A DNA stretch of 64,000 bases from Mangrovimonas aestuarii (GTDB taxonomy: Bacteria > Bacteroidota > Bacteroidia > Flavobacteriales > Flavobacteriaceae). The position numbers were made by a program, and so were the translations under genes. Location: assembly GCF_028767185.1 (NCBI RefSeq), contig NZ_JARACK010000003.1, positions 62,001-126,000 of the forward strand. The letters run 5' to 3'. A model generated the notes under the pieces. That model had not been told where the DNA came from, made no database searches, and worked only from the letters and a program-made list of their open reading frames with translations. Shown piece by piece: positions 27,000 to 38,581 of the stretch (position 1 is its first letter; every line of letters begins with the position of its first letter).

Positions 27000-28010
27000 A
27001 TGTCTCGTAAAAATCAAACCCTTGGAGAATTCATCATTGAAAACCAAGCTGCATTCAAATATACTTCAGGAGAACTTTCACGACTTATAAACGGAATTCG
27101 TTTAGCTGCAAAAGTGGTTAATCACGAAGTTAACAAAGCTGGTTTGGTTGATATTATTGGTGCCGCTGGAGAAACAAACGTTCAGGGTGAAGATCAACAA
27201 AAGCTTGATGTTTATGCCAACGATAAATTTATCCAAACATTAACCAATAGAAACATTGTTTGCGGTATTGCCAGCGAAGAGGAAGACAATTACATTACCA
27301 TTAACAGCCAGGACGAAAACAATCAAAATAAATATGTTGTTTTAATTGACCCCTTAGATGGTTCTTCAAATATTGACGTAAACGTATCGGTTGGAACTAT
27401 TTTCTCAATCTACCGCAGGGTTACCCCTGTAGGAACTCCGGTAACCATGGAAGACTTTTTGCAAAAGGGAAGTAACCAGGTTGCAGCTGGCTATGTAATC
27501 TACGGAACCTCAACCATGCTGGTTTATACAACAGGCGCAGGTGTTAACGGATTCACATTAAATCCAGCCATAGGAACATTTTACCTATCGCACCCAAATA
27601 TGCAATTCCCTGAAGACGGAAAGATTTACTCAATCAACGAAGGGAATTATATCCATTTTCCTCAAGGCGTAAAAGATTATATTAAATATTGCCAAAAAGA
27701 AGAAGGCGACCGTCCTTACACTTCTAGATACATAGGATCTTTGGTTTCAGATTTCCACAGAAATATGATTAAGGGAGGAATTTATATTTATCCAAAAAGC
27801 TCTAAAAATTCCAATGGGAAGTTACGCTTATTATACGAATGTAACCCAATGGCGTTTTTGGCAGAACAAGCCAATGGAAAAGCAAGTGATGGTTTCCAGC
27901 GTATTTTGGATATCGAGCCAACAGAACTTCACCAACGCGTACCTCTTTTCTGCGGAAGCAAGAATATGGTCAAAAAAGCTGAAGAGTTCATGCAAAACGG
28001 ACAAAAATAA
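27000..28010 (+). CDS. fbp: Fructose-1,6-bisphosphatase, class I
   Basis: A 336-residue gluconeogenic enzyme. The metal-binding motif [20 protein letters not shown] (about 119-138) and EEED earlier (IASEEEDN) supply the divalent cation ligands. [17 protein letters not shown] and [20 protein letters not shown] bind the sugar phosphate. Full length and collinear with the class I family. It stands alone, ending in a strong terminator at 28034-28070. Confidence 0.95.
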   Translation: MSRKNQTLGEFIIENQAAFKYTSGELSRLINGIRLAAKVVNHEVNKAGLVDIIGAAGETNVQGEDQQKLDVYANDKFIQTLTNRNIVCGIASEEEDNYITINSQDENNQNKYVVLIDPLDGSSNIDVNVSVGTIFSIYRRVTPVGTPVTMEDFLQKGSNQVAAGYVIYGTSTMLVYTTGAGVNGFTLNPAIGTFYLSHPNMQFPEDGKIYSINEGNYIHFPQGVKDYIKYCQKEEGDRPYTSRYIGSLVSDFHRNMIKGGIYIYPKSSKNSNGKLRLLYECNPMAFLAEQANGKASDGFQRILDIEPTELHQRVPLFCGSKNMVKKAEEFMQNGQK

Positions 28011-28033
28011 AAATAAGAAACTACACAAAAAAA

Positions 28034-28070
28034 AAAAGAGGCTGCCTAGTATGATAGAACAGCCTCTTTT
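28034..28070. terminator. Bidirectional terminator between fbp and recX
   Basis: AAAAGAGGCTG (28034-28044) pairs with CAGCCTCTTTT (28060-28070), loop of 15, with A and T tracts on the two sides. Confidence 0.85.
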
Positions 28071-28093
28071 CCATTTTATTAGCATAAAGATTT

Positions 28094-28567
28094 TCACCCT
28101 AGATCACTTAACTTTTCGTAAACCAAAGAACTTTCCCACCCCCTATATAACATATAGTCGGCTACTTTTTTCTTCTTTTTATAGACATCTGACTCCATAA
28201 CGGATTCCCATCGCTTTTCAATCAAAGTATTAAAAACCTCTAAATATTCACCATCTTCTATTTCTCTGATTGCCAGATTTATATTAAATTTGGATATCTC
28301 CCTTTTTTTAAGTTCTTGAATTAATCGTCTTTTGCCCCACTTTTTAATTCTAAACTTTCCTCGCACAAATGTTTTGGAAAACCGCTCCTCATTAAGGAAG
28401 TTGTTTTGCAGTAGATGACCAACAATCATATCCATTGCTTCTGGTATCATTCGCATTTCAACAAGTTTCTGTCGAACTTCCTGATGACAACGTTCCTGAT
28501 AGGCACAAAAATGCTCCATTTTAGATATTGCCTCATCAACCGTAAATGTTTTGTATTTGTTGAACAT
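28094..28567 (-). CDS. recX: Regulatory protein RecX
   Basis: A 157-residue modulator that binds RecA filaments and damps their activity. The repeated three-helix units are visible: FCAYQERCHQEVRQKLVEM, LLQNNFLNEERFSKTFVRGKFRIKKWGKRRLIQELKKR and the later KKVADYMLYRGWESSLVYEKL. Here recX is about 21 kb from recA, not adjacent as in many bacteria. Isolated gene. Confidence 0.9.
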   Translation of the reverse strand: MFNKYKTFTVDEAISKMEHFCAYQERCHQEVRQKLVEMRMIPEAMDMIVGHLLQNNFLNEERFSKTFVRGKFRIKKWGKRRLIQELKKREISKFNINLAIREIEDGEYLEVFNTLIEKRWESVMESDVYKKKKKVADYMLYRGWESSLVYEKLSDLG

Positions 28568-28646
28568 ATTAATTAAATAAACTAACAGTCTCCCTGCATC
28601 AGTAATAGCATTCTCCCCCTAAGAATAAGCTAAAACAAATGTACTG

Positions 28647-31600
28647 ATGAAAACACAACATACTCTAAGCATTCTTCTTTTTCTTTGGATAAGCAGTTTT
28701 TGCAATGCACAAGAAATAGCTTCTTTTAACTCTGATTCTGATTCTACATGCAGCGGAACAGTATATACCAACCCCAATATTACCGCTTCAGGAATTTGTA
28801 GAGGACCTGGTATTCTTGAAGCCAATGGAATCACTTATAATTCCAAAAACTGGACAACCTCATCTACAATTGACCCTACAGATTACCTGGAATGGACATT
28901 AACCCCTGATCCTGGCTATCAAATTAGCTTACACAGTATGGATATTCGCTACGATAGAAGTGGAACAGGACCAACCCAATTGGAAATCCAAATAAACACT
29001 GGTAGTGGATTTTCTTCAATTTTTACCGACAACACTATTAATGAGAGCGGAGAAAATAACGATGGTATCAATCTATATTCATTTCAGAACATTACAAGCA
29101 CCATTACTTTTAGACTACATGCCTATAATGCCTCAGGAAACACTGGCACGTTTGATATTGAGGAACGCCACCCTTCAAACAAAGGCATTATAGTTTACGG
29201 GTCTGTAAATACGACAACATCCCATCCTGAATTACAGTTAATAGATGACAATTCCAATTATCAGTATTGTGGCTATAACATTGATTTTGGATACCAACAA
29301 GCAAATTTGGCGACCACTTCGAATTTTAATATTTTTAATGAAGGAACAGCCAATCTTAACATTTCTACATTTACCCTATCAGGCACTAATTCAGATGAGT
29401 TTAGTATAATTTCCCCGACTGCTCCATTTTCCATTCCACCCGGAAACACAGAAGAAGTCACCATTCAATTCACGCCCTCCTCAGCAGAAATGAAATCAGC
29501 ACTATTAACCATAAACAACAACGATAATACTGAAGGGAGTTGCACTATTAACTTAGAAGGAGAGGGCTATACTCCGGCTCCAGAAATTGATGTTGAACGC
29601 AATACCTTTGCATCAATTCCATCGGGAGCAATGGCCACAACAGGCTATAATACTATATTCGCCTCAACAAACATTGGTAATATCACTGCACCTAAGACTT
29701 ATTACATTAGAAATGAAGGCACAGCAAATCTAGATGTAACAAGTATCTCCTCTTCAAACCCTTCGGAATTTACCATTACAACAAATCCAAGCCCATCAAC
29801 GCTTCTGTCAAGCGAATACATTTCCTTTGATGTTCAATTTAACCCATCAAATACAGGTACTCGAACAACCACAATAAATATTTCAAGCAGCGATAATGAT
29901 GAATCTAACTATACTTTTCAAATTCAAGGTAACGGCCAATGTTATGCAAATGCACTAACGATTTACCCTCAAAGCGGACCTATTGGCACTGTAGTAACAG
30001 CTTTAGGGAACAATTTTAGCGAAACCTCCTCGGCAACCATCAATGGCAACAGTGCATCTGTTAATTATATTGATTCAAACACTTTGGAAGTCACCATTCC
30101 TGAAAATGCAACTACGGGAAACCTAATAATAAGCGACCTCTACAATTGCCTTAACGATGCCTTTTTTACTGTAATAAACAGTTACATATCTGGATGCGAA
30201 GGTGACAATGGCAGCTCTCCATCAAATCTTTTTATAAGTGAAGTTAACGATAAAAACACTGGATCTCATAATTTCATAGAGCTGTACAATGGCACTGGCA
30301 GCGCTGTTAATCTAGATAATTACACTTTAGGAGTTTACCACAATGGCTCTAATTCTGCTACAGAAACAATTATACTTTCAGGAAACTTAGCTAACAACGA
30401 CACGTATTTAATTGCGATTGGATTTCCTGAAGCAGACAGTGCTGTTGGCGGTCACTTACCGGACATTTACTTAAATCAACTTGGAATTGGACTTAATGAG
30501 GATGATAATGTTAGATTATTTCATAACAATAATTGTATAGACATCTGGGGTGATACTAGCGGAAATCCTTTTACGCCATCGTCAAATAACTACACTTATA
30601 GGCGAAAAAATCAGGAAATATCAGCTCCAAGCATTATTTGGAACCCAAATGACTGGCACATATTTTCTCCAGCGGATTATAGCGATATCAACAGTTATGA
30701 TTTTTCTACTGGAATTCCTCCTGAAATAATCCTGCAACCAAGTTTATCTCCTAGCAATTGCTCATTAACATACAGTCTTACTACCTTGGCTACTGAAGGC
30801 TATATTGGAGGAAACTCATTAACCTATCAATGGTATTATTCTGCACCAAATGAAACGGGGTGGTCTGCCATTACGGATAATGAGATTTATTCAGGTTTTG
30901 CCTCAAATGAGTTGACTATATTAGACACGTCCAATCTGGATGGCTACAATTTTTATTGTGAAATTCGAGAAGACGACCAATTATGCTCCAGCTCTAGTGA
31001 AGCAATACATTTACAAGTTGAAACCACATTTTGGAATGGCAACTCTTGGACCAACGGAATACCAAACAACAATACAATAGCTGTATTAAATGGAGACTAT
31101 AACACAGAAACCGATGCTTCATTTTCAGCATGTAATTTATTGATAAATGAAGGGCATACACTAAACATTGCCAACAACACCTATTTGGAAATAGATAAAG
31201 ACATTTGGGTTTATGGTAACCTAATTGTAGAAACACAGGGTGCATTGGTTCAAAATAACGACTCCTCTGATTTTTTGATTTTAGACAACGGTGTTGCTTC
31301 CGTCACAAAAGAAACACCTATAAAACAAGCTTGGTATTATTATACCTATTGGAGTTCTCCTGTGTCTGACCTCACAATTGAAGAAGCTTTCCCCAACACC
31401 CCTCCTAATCGCCGCTTTTATTTTGATGCCAGCAGCTTTGAGGACAGTAATGGCGATGATATTGATGATGATGACAACGATTGGCAAATAGCTTCTGGAA
31501 GCTCAATTTTGCAAGCCGGAACCGGTTATGCCGCTACAGCATCACCTCAATACAGCTATCCCACTTCTGAAACCATAACATTTACAGGCTCCTTTAATAA

Positions 31601-32717
31601 TGGCTTAATAACAACTCCAATTATCGCTAATCCAAACCCCGGTAACAATTGGAACTTTATAGGAAACCCCTACCCTTCAGCTATTGATTTTGATTCACTA
31701 CACTCTATCAACACCTTAATTATTGATGGGGCTGCCTACCTTTGGTCTCAGTCATTACCGCCAAACGCTAATAATCCTGGGAATGAAACTTTAAACTTCA
31801 ATCAAAGTGATTATGCTATTATAACTTCTGGTAGTGGAAATGTTGCAGGATCTAGCGGCATAATTCCAAACAACTTTATTCCATCTGGACAAGGTTTTTT
31901 TGTCAATGGACTAAGCAATGGCAATTTAGAGTTCAATAATAGTATGAGAATGGCAGACAACACAAGTAACCAACAGTTTTTTAAAGTAACTATAGATGAT
32001 GAGGAACCTCACAATAAACTTTGGCTTAACCTAACTACCGAAGGCGGACTCTTTAGTCAAATCCTTATTGCTTATGTATCTGGTGCAACCGATGGCCTTG
32101 ACGCTATGGCTTTTGATGCGCCTAGAAGCACATCTAGCGGAAACACGATTTGTTTTTATAGCCAAATCCCGGACAACCCAATAAAACTGGCCATTCAAGG
32201 AAAATCCAGCTCCAGTCTAACGCTTCAGGAAACCATTCCCCTAGGATTCATTTCAAACGCTGAATCACCCATCAGCTACAATTTAAATATCGCCCAGTAC
32301 TCAGGATCATTTATGGAAAACACTCCAGTTTACATAAAAGACAATTTACTAGGGGTATTATGGAATCTGAAGGAAAGTGAATACAATTTCACTTCAGGAA
32401 CAGGGACATTTAACAACAGGTTCGAAATAGTATTTTCTGAGGAAACTCTTAACTCGAATTCCAATAATAATTTAAATAATGATGTGTTGGTCATTTCAAA
32501 TGGGGACAATCAAATAGCATTTAAAAGCCTAAACAGTATACCTATTATTCATATCAAAATATATGACAACCTGGGCAGGCTACTTTTTAATAAAAAGACA
32601 AATCAAAATTATTACCAACTTACCCATCCCTTTGCATACCCACACATCTACTTTGCCGATATTAGATTGGAAAACGGAGCTAAAATTACCAAGAAGTTTA
32701 TAATACGCGCTCCATGA
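28647..32717 (+). CDS. Large secreted multidomain protein with type IX sorting-like C-terminus
   Basis: A 1356-residue secreted protein. After a signal peptide (about 1-21, ending CNAQ) there is a sheet-rich domain, then two choice-of-anchor/HYDIN-like domains (about 215-305 and 340-425, with FNIFNEGTANLNISTFTLSG and YYIRNEGTANLDVTSI). A TIG/IPT-like domain (about 435-510) and a lamin-tail domain (about 520-640, FISEVNDKNTGSHNFIELYN) follow. The final 80 residues (IKIYDNLGRLLFNKK to KITKKFIIRAP) resemble a type IX sorting signal. It carries no recognisable enzyme domain. It converges on recO with 25 bases between. Confidence 0.82.
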   Translation: MKTQHTLSILLFLWISSFCNAQEIASFNSDSDSTCSGTVYTNPNITASGICRGPGILEANGITYNSKNWTTSSTIDPTDYLEWTLTPDPGYQISLHSMDIRYDRSGTGPTQLEIQINTGSGFSSIFTDNTINESGENNDGINLYSFQNITSTITFRLHAYNASGNTGTFDIEERHPSNKGIIVYGSVNTTTSHPELQLIDDNSNYQYCGYNIDFGYQQANLATTSNFNIFNEGTANLNISTFTLSGTNSDEFSIISPTAPFSIPPGNTEEVTIQFTPSSAEMKSALLTINNNDNTEGSCTINLEGEGYTPAPEIDVERNTFASIPSGAMATTGYNTIFASTNIGNITAPKTYYIRNEGTANLDVTSISSSNPSEFTITTNPSPSTLLSSEYISFDVQFNPSNTGTRTTTINISSSDNDESNYTFQIQGNGQCYANALTIYPQSGPIGTVVTALGNNFSETSSATINGNSASVNYIDSNTLEVTIPENATTGNLIISDLYNCLNDAFFTVINSYISGCEGDNGSSPSNLFISEVNDKNTGSHNFIELYNGTGSAVNLDNYTLGVYHNGSNSATETIILSGNLANNDTYLIAIGFPEADSAVGGHLPDIYLNQLGIGLNEDDNVRLFHNNNCIDIWGDTSGNPFTPSSNNYTYRRKNQEISAPSIIWNPNDWHIFSPADYSDINSYDFSTGIPPEIILQPSLSPSNCSLTYSLTTLATEGYIGGNSLTYQWYYSAPNETGWSAITDNEIYSGFASNELTILDTSNLDGYNFYCEIREDDQLCSSSSEAIHLQVETTFWNGNSWTNGIPNNNTIAVLNGDYNTETDASFSACNLLINEGHTLNIANNTYLEIDKDIWVYGNLIVETQGALVQNNDSSDFLILDNGVASVTKETPIKQAWYYYTYWSSPVSDLTIEEAFPNTPPNRRFYFDASSFEDSNGDDIDDDDNDWQIASGSSILQAGTGYAATASPQYSYPTSETITFTGSFNNGLITTPIIANPNPGNNWNFIGNPYPSAIDFDSLHSINTLIIDGAAYLWSQSLPPNANNPGNETLNFNQSDYAIITSGSGNVAGSSGIIPNNFIPSGQGFFVNGLSNGNLEFNNSMRMADNTSNQQFFKVTIDDEEPHNKLWLNLTTEGGLFSQILIAYVSGATDGLDAMAFDAPRSTSSGNTICFYSQIPDNPIKLAIQGKSSSSLTLQETIPLGFISNAESPISYNLNIAQYSGSFMENTPVYIKDNLLGVLWNLKESEYNFTSGTGTFNNRFEIVFSEETLNSNSNNNLNNDVLVISNGDNQIAFKSLNSIPIIHIKIYDNLGRLLFNKKTNQNYYQLTHPFAYPHIYFADIRLENGAKITKKFIIRAP

Positions 32718-32742
32718 AGACATGAAAATTACAACTAAAGAC

Positions 32743-33462
32743 TTAATGAAAAACCTGGTTGAAAACTTCAAGCGATTTAGGTTTTTTAAAATGCCCCAAA
32801 TGCAATTCATAATATAGCAACATCATTTCAAGAAAACTTTGACGCTGCTTGGCATTCAGCTTAATATTAGAAAGGTTATCAAAAGCTGTACTCAACAGTT
32901 TTTTTAACAATTGAAGGTTCTCTCCTGAAACAACATAAGCTTCATTAGATTCTCTTTCAAATTGACCTGACACCAAACAAAATATTTGTGATTCCGTTTG
33001 ATTTAAATCAGGATAAAACCCCAAGTGTTTAGTTAGTCCCAAAAGAAACAATAAATGAAAATTTGAAAACGATTCATGTGTATCCAGCCATTGCAACGAT
33101 GCTTCTAAATACTGAAATAGTGTATTATTGGGTTCTTCTTCATTTAATGCTTCAGTTAGCACTTCTGACAAAAACATAGCAATCGCACTTTTTTGAACCT
33201 GAGTATGAAGACTACTATACATATAGGCCGTCTTAACCTCTTTAACAAACTGCAATGACCTACTCTCTTTATAATCGGTTACCAATTGCAATTGAGATAA
33301 TGGCTGGAAATAAGCTACTTTTACATGCCCCTTCCTCCCTTTTAAAACTCCTCTTAACAAATAGCTTACTACACCACTGGTTTCAGAATAACATTTTACT
33401 ATAAGATCATTGTCCCTATATCTAAACTTTGATAAAACTATAACCTTAGTTGCAACTAACAT
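32743..33462 (-). CDS. recO: DNA repair protein RecO
   Basis: A 239-residue recombination mediator that works with RecF and RecR to load RecA. The N-terminal OB fold starts ATKVIVLSKFRYRDNDLIVKCYSE, and VSYLLRGVLKGRKGHVKVAYFQPLSQLQLV is typical. The helical C-terminal part lacks the zinc-binding cysteines seen in some RecO proteins. The start codon overlaps the porZ stop by one base (TAATG), so the two are translationally coupled. Confidence 0.9.
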   Translation of the reverse strand: MLVATKVIVLSKFRYRDNDLIVKCYSETSGVVSYLLRGVLKGRKGHVKVAYFQPLSQLQLVTDYKESRSLQFVKEVKTAYMYSSLHTQVQKSAIAMFLSEVLTEALNEEEPNNTLFQYLEASLQWLDTHESFSNFHLLFLLGLTKHLGFYPDLNQTESQIFCLVSGQFERESNEAYVVSGENLQLLKKLLSTAFDNLSNIKLNAKQRQSFLEMMLLYYELHLGHFKKPKSLEVFNQVFH

Positions 33463-35807
33463 TACCTTATCACCATTAGTTTAAGGACTTTACTTTCGAA
33501 AGTATCCAAATCGGAAATCATTATCAAATAAACGCCTGATCTCACTTCATTATTAGCTAGATTTCTTCCATTCCAATATGCCGTACCTCCGTCAATTTCC
33601 AAATTGTATCCCTTATACCTCAAGTTGGTTCCCGATTGGGCTTCTGCCACAATGTTCCCTTCTATATCTGTAATTTTTATATTTACATTCTCTGAAAGAT
33701 CTTTAATCTTTACCTTATCTAAATTCAGATTAAAAGTTGGTCTTACAGGATTAGGATATACGAAAGCATCCTCCAACCCGCTCTTTGGTTCTGAACTACC
33801 TGAAAAAAATGCCACCAAGCCTTTGTCTGTAGCAAAATACACTTTACCAGTTGATGCGTCTATTGAAACATCCCTAACACTATTGTATGGCAAAGGGGAG
33901 TTATCTTTTGTGAAATGAAATATGGTTTCTTGCCCATCTGAAGACAAATAGAACACCCCTGAATCATTAGTACTAATCCACTTATTGTTTGCCCCATCAA
34001 CTTCTATATCTGTTATGTATTGTTGATACAAAAGCTCAGCAGGCTCACCTTCATCCAATATGACGATTTCATTCACTTGAACATTAGGATTACTAAAAAA
34101 GTTTGAAGTATTATACAACACTCTCAGACCTTTTGCTGTCCCTATCCAAACTTGGTTGTTTTCATCTAAGGCAACAGCTTTAACAGCCCAAGAAGGCATG
34201 TTAGACTCTTCAGACCTTAAGTATTTAAGATTAGTCCCACTGATGTTTTCGTTATAACCAATAATTCCAAAATTATTCCCTCCAATCCACTTTGTACCAT
34301 TATTATCAACGGCCAAATCATTAAAGCCAAGTTCAGAATCTGAATCAGGAAAAATATCAGAAAAATCAAATGATTGCCATTGACCACTGCTAGGATCATA
34401 AGATTTAAGAGGTGCTAGAACCCTTGAGTTCATCATCCATAACTTGCCTGAGGAATCAAATGCAGATGCTCCAACTCTTACATCAACATAATCCGGATTC
34501 CCTGGGACTGATAATGACTCAAGACTACTATTGGTTTGATTATATAAAATTTCAGCAGAGTTTGAATCAAGCTCCAACAATCCACTAAAGAATGAACTAA
34601 TATAAACTTTATTATAATTAAAAGGGTTCACACTTACCCAGTTGAGATCGGTTGCCCCCAAAAGACTATCGTAAGGAATGTTAACCCATTCCTCATTTAT
34701 CAAGTGGCTAACACCCTGCCTGGTTAATGGGTAAGGGTCAAAATATTCTGTATAATCCCCAAAAGTCACCCATAACTGATTAGGTAAAGCAGTAATTGAA
34801 AACGCACTATTTAACAAGGGACCTTCAGGGTGGATTTCCTCTAATGCTTCTGAAGAAAACAAATTTGTTGACAGCACACCAAAATCTTCTGAACCTATGT
34901 AAATGTTATCCTCAAAAATCAATGCAGATGTGTATTTAGTATTAAAATCGGATAACATCGGAATTGATGATACTAACGTAAAATCACTTTCGTAAATGAA
35001 TACTTTTTGCGCAGTCGTCACAATAAGATAGTCCATCACATTTCTCACATCTCTAGGCTCTTGGCTATATTGATTTTTCAACAACAAATTGGCGCCGTTA
35101 ACTTCAAACAAACTATTATCATTCCTCACAACGTAAAGTTCATTCTGAACTCCTTGAACAGCTAAAAAATTCCCTGATGAAATAGTACTCCAATTCTGAT
35201 AATTAATTAAGTCAACGCCATTAAACAAAGCACGCTTAAACCCATTATTATCTCGGCAAGCAGCATAAATGAAGTCTCCAAAAATTTCGGTCTGCTCAAC
35301 AGCTACCTGAGAACCGAAATCACCAATATAATAGGTGTCTCCAAATTCCAATCCCTCTAAATCATAAACAGATATTCCAAAACCAGATGATATGTATACC
35401 TTACCATTATGCTCATTAAAATGGTTTATAAATTTCCTATCGGGTTGGATCGTATTTTTTTCCACAATATCAACAATACTCAATATATCATCATTATTAT
35501 CGAAAGCAATTTCTATAAGTCCATTTTCATACCCTATCATCAAAAGTCCAAATTCTGTGCTATAATGAATGGTTGATATTGTTTCCCCAGAAAGCCCATT
35601 AATAGTAGTTAGCTCCTCCATTTGATGCGTTTGACCATCATAACTGAACACTGCATTTTCTGATGCCGCATAAATTTTTGATGAACTTTGGGTAATATCT
35701 TTAATGTTGTAGTAGGAAAAAAAGCCCTCCCAAGATTGGGAATAATCCTGCCCCTTACATACAATAGACCATACACATATTAGGGTGATTAATATTCTTT
35801 TAATCAT
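33462..35807 (-). CDS. porZ: PorZ-like type IX secretion protein (beta-propeller plus sorting domain)
   Basis: A 781-residue exported protein. After the signal peptide (about 1-20, ending CKGQ) there are two propeller-like regions with two-component-regulator-type repeats (SSKIYAASENAVFSYDGQT, KWIGGNNFGIIGYNE, VWIGTAKGLRVLYNT). The C-terminal ~90 residues (VYPNPVRPTF to LKLMVIR) form a type IX sorting domain. Length and layout match PorZ, which in Porphyromonas binds anionic LPS within the surface attachment complex. It is often misnamed as a transporter protein. It lies upstream of recO with a one-base overlap. Confidence 0.83.
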   Translation of the reverse strand: MIKRILITLICVWSIVCKGQDYSQSWEGFFSYYNIKDITQSSSKIYAASENAVFSYDGQTHQMEELTTINGLSGETISTIHYSTEFGLLMIGYENGLIEIAFDNNDDILSIVDIVEKNTIQPDRKFINHFNEHNGKVYISSGFGISVYDLEGLEFGDTYYIGDFGSQVAVEQTEIFGDFIYAACRDNNGFKRALFNGVDLINYQNWSTISSGNFLAVQGVQNELYVVRNDNSLFEVNGANLLLKNQYSQEPRDVRNVMDYLIVTTAQKVFIYESDFTLVSSIPMLSDFNTKYTSALIFEDNIYIGSEDFGVLSTNLFSSEALEEIHPEGPLLNSAFSITALPNQLWVTFGDYTEYFDPYPLTRQGVSHLINEEWVNIPYDSLLGATDLNWVSVNPFNYNKVYISSFFSGLLELDSNSAEILYNQTNSSLESLSVPGNPDYVDVRVGASAFDSSGKLWMMNSRVLAPLKSYDPSSGQWQSFDFSDIFPDSDSELGFNDLAVDNNGTKWIGGNNFGIIGYNENISGTNLKYLRSEESNMPSWAVKAVALDENNQVWIGTAKGLRVLYNTSNFFSNPNVQVNEIVILDEGEPAELLYQQYITDIEVDGANNKWISTNDSGVFYLSSDGQETIFHFTKDNSPLPYNSVRDVSIDASTGKVYFATDKGLVAFFSGSSEPKSGLEDAFVYPNPVRPTFNLNLDKVKIKDLSENVNIKITDIEGNIVAEAQSGTNLRYKGYNLEIDGGTAYWNGRNLANNEVRSGVYLIMISDLDTFESKVLKLMVIR

Positions 35808-35825
35808 ATTTTTATTTTAAACGCT

Positions 35826-35833
35826 CAAATATA
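35826..35833 (-). promoter_or_regulatory. -7 box TATATTTG for porZ-recO
   Basis: Minus-strand TAnnTTTG match, 18 bases before the porZ start at 35807. Confidence 0.45.
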
Positions 35834-35871
35834 TCCATATCTAACGGTTTTTAAATTAAAATAATATACAT

Positions 35872-35915
35872 AAAAACAAAAAGCCCTCCTTGTTCAAGGA
35901 GGGCTTTTTGTTTTT
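35872..35915. terminator. Strong terminator after gdhA
   Basis: A perfect 19-bp stem (left arm 35872-35890, right arm 35897-35915) with core AGCCCTCCT/AGGAGGGCT, a 6-base loop and A/T tracts. It sits just downstream of the leftward gdhA and ahead of the porZ promoter. Confidence 0.9.
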
Positions 35916-35930
35916 ATTGTGAATAATGAT

Positions 35931-37274
<1,344 letters not shown>

Positions 37275-37322
37275 TTATGTAAAAAATTGTAGTACTACTA
37301 TACTTAGGTTGTTAATTCCCCG

Positions 37323-37330
37323 CAAATATA
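37323..37330 (-). promoter_or_regulatory. -7 box TATATTTG for gdhA
   Basis: Minus-strand TAnnTTTG match, 48 bases before the gdhA start. No TTG element at the usual upstream distance. Confidence 0.4.
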
Positions 37331-37421
37331 CAGTATCTTAAATGATTAAGTTCATTTTTTTTCAATTTCACAAATAATTATAGTTAGGCTTATTTATTGC
37401 TCAGTTTAGGCATTGATAAAA

Positions 37422-37452
37422 TTTGTAGGATAAATTCCTTTTCCTATATTTG
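37422..37452 (+). promoter_or_regulatory. Two-element Bacteroidota promoter upstream of the 37489 gene
   Basis: TTTG at 37422-37425, a 19-base spacer and TATATTTG at 37445-37452. Both elements and the spacing fit the primary sigma consensus of Bacteroidota. This is the best promoter in the window. Confidence 0.65.
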
Positions 37453-37488
37453 TTAAGCTAAGCCGTTTTAACCCAACTGCATATTCTC

Positions 37489-38313
37489 ATGCCTAAACTA
37501 CCCCTAATTGGAGCACTATTTTGCTTACTCTTTTTCACGGTTTCTGCTTATCCTCAATTGGGTTTTTCCCATGAAATTGGTGCGATAATAGGACCCGTGC
37601 AATTCAGAGCCGATTTTGGAAGTCGTAATGACGAGGAAACCAACTTTGGCAACTCAGGTATTGGCATTGGAATTATACACTACATAAACTTTGCTTATCG
37701 GGCAGACTGTAACTGTTATTCTACTGAAACTTATTTCAACGATCATTTTAAAATTAGAAACGAAATTTCCTGGAACTATACCGTACTTGACCACCATGGC
37801 ACTTGGATAAAACCTCACCGCACCAGTGATAATGCGGATAGACTTAGAGGACATCACGGTGTTGCTGAGAATTTTGACATTGGTACGCAGCTGGAATACT
37901 TCCCAAGAAGCATTCGCTCATTTCAGGCATTTAGTTATAGATTCGCTCCTTTCTTCAGTTTAGGTGTTCACTATACAGCTTTCAAACCCCAAGCTAGCAC
38001 AGATTATGTGCGCCGCCCTGAATTTATCGATACAATGGGACCAAACGATGTAGGCAACATTAATGACCCCAGTAATTTTTATTCCTATTGGGAACCGGGC
38101 TCAATCAATCCTGAACACGGCACCACATGGTCTATGGTTACCAGTGTTGGAGTAAGGTATAAGCTTACTACCTTATCTGATTTAATGTTAGACTTACGAT
38201 GGCAATTGTATTTTGATGATTGGGTTGATGGATTAAACCACCAACTTAGCTACAACAAATTTAACGATTGGTTGGTCTGGCTTAATTTTGGGTATATTTA
38301 TTATCTGGACTAA
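37489..38313 (+). CDS. Exported envelope protein of unknown function (THC0290_0291-like)
   Basis: A 274-residue protein with a signal peptide (about 1-22, SAYPQ). The mature start LGFSHEIGAIIGPVQFRADFGSR is rich in strands, as is the end (LRWQLYFDDWVDGLNH), and the last residues YIYYLD fit an outer-membrane barrel. It resembles a flavobacterial hypothetical family named after Tenacibaculum locus tags; I am moderately sure of that match. Function is unknown. It has the best-defined promoter in the window. Confidence 0.72.
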   Translation: MPKLPLIGALFCLLFFTVSAYPQLGFSHEIGAIIGPVQFRADFGSRNDEETNFGNSGIGIGIIHYINFAYRADCNCYSTETYFNDHFKIRNEISWNYTVLDHHGTWIKPHRTSDNADRLRGHHGVAENFDIGTQLEYFPRSIRSFQAFSYRFAPFFSLGVHYTAFKPQASTDYVRRPEFIDTMGPNDVGNINDPSNFYSYWEPGSINPEHGTTWSMVTSVGVRYKLTTLSDLMLDLRWQLYFDDWVDGLNHQLSYNKFNDWLVWLNFGYIYYLD

Positions 38314-38347
38314 CTTCCTATTTCCCATATTTTACTTCATATATTAT

Positions 38348-38388
38348 GGATACTCTATCCATACAGTATCCATTAAGTATCCGTTAAG
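38348..38388. repeat. AGTATCC inverted and direct repeats
   Basis: GGATACT (38348-38354) and AGTATCC (38365-38371) form an inverted pair, and AGTATCCATTA, AGTATCCGTTA and AGTA follow head to tail. It lies between two rightward genes and does not have a terminator T-run. It could be a binding site; this is not established. Confidence 0.4.
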
Positions 38389-38581
38389 TAAACTACCAGA
38401 ATAATCTTGCTTTTTTAGGGTTACCAAAAACATTAACAGCCCTTACCAGAGCAACCCATTACTTTTACACCTAAAAAACTACAAGCCACCCCATTAAACC
38501 CTGTTTTTTTTTAACTTTACGGTTAGCACAACTTTACTTTCCCTTTCTACCCCACAACTTAATTTCTAAATTCTATCTATT

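Noticed and set aside
28619-28834. 71-codon leftward frame over the secreted protein start
   Set aside because: Shadow of the signal peptide region of the gene at 28647.
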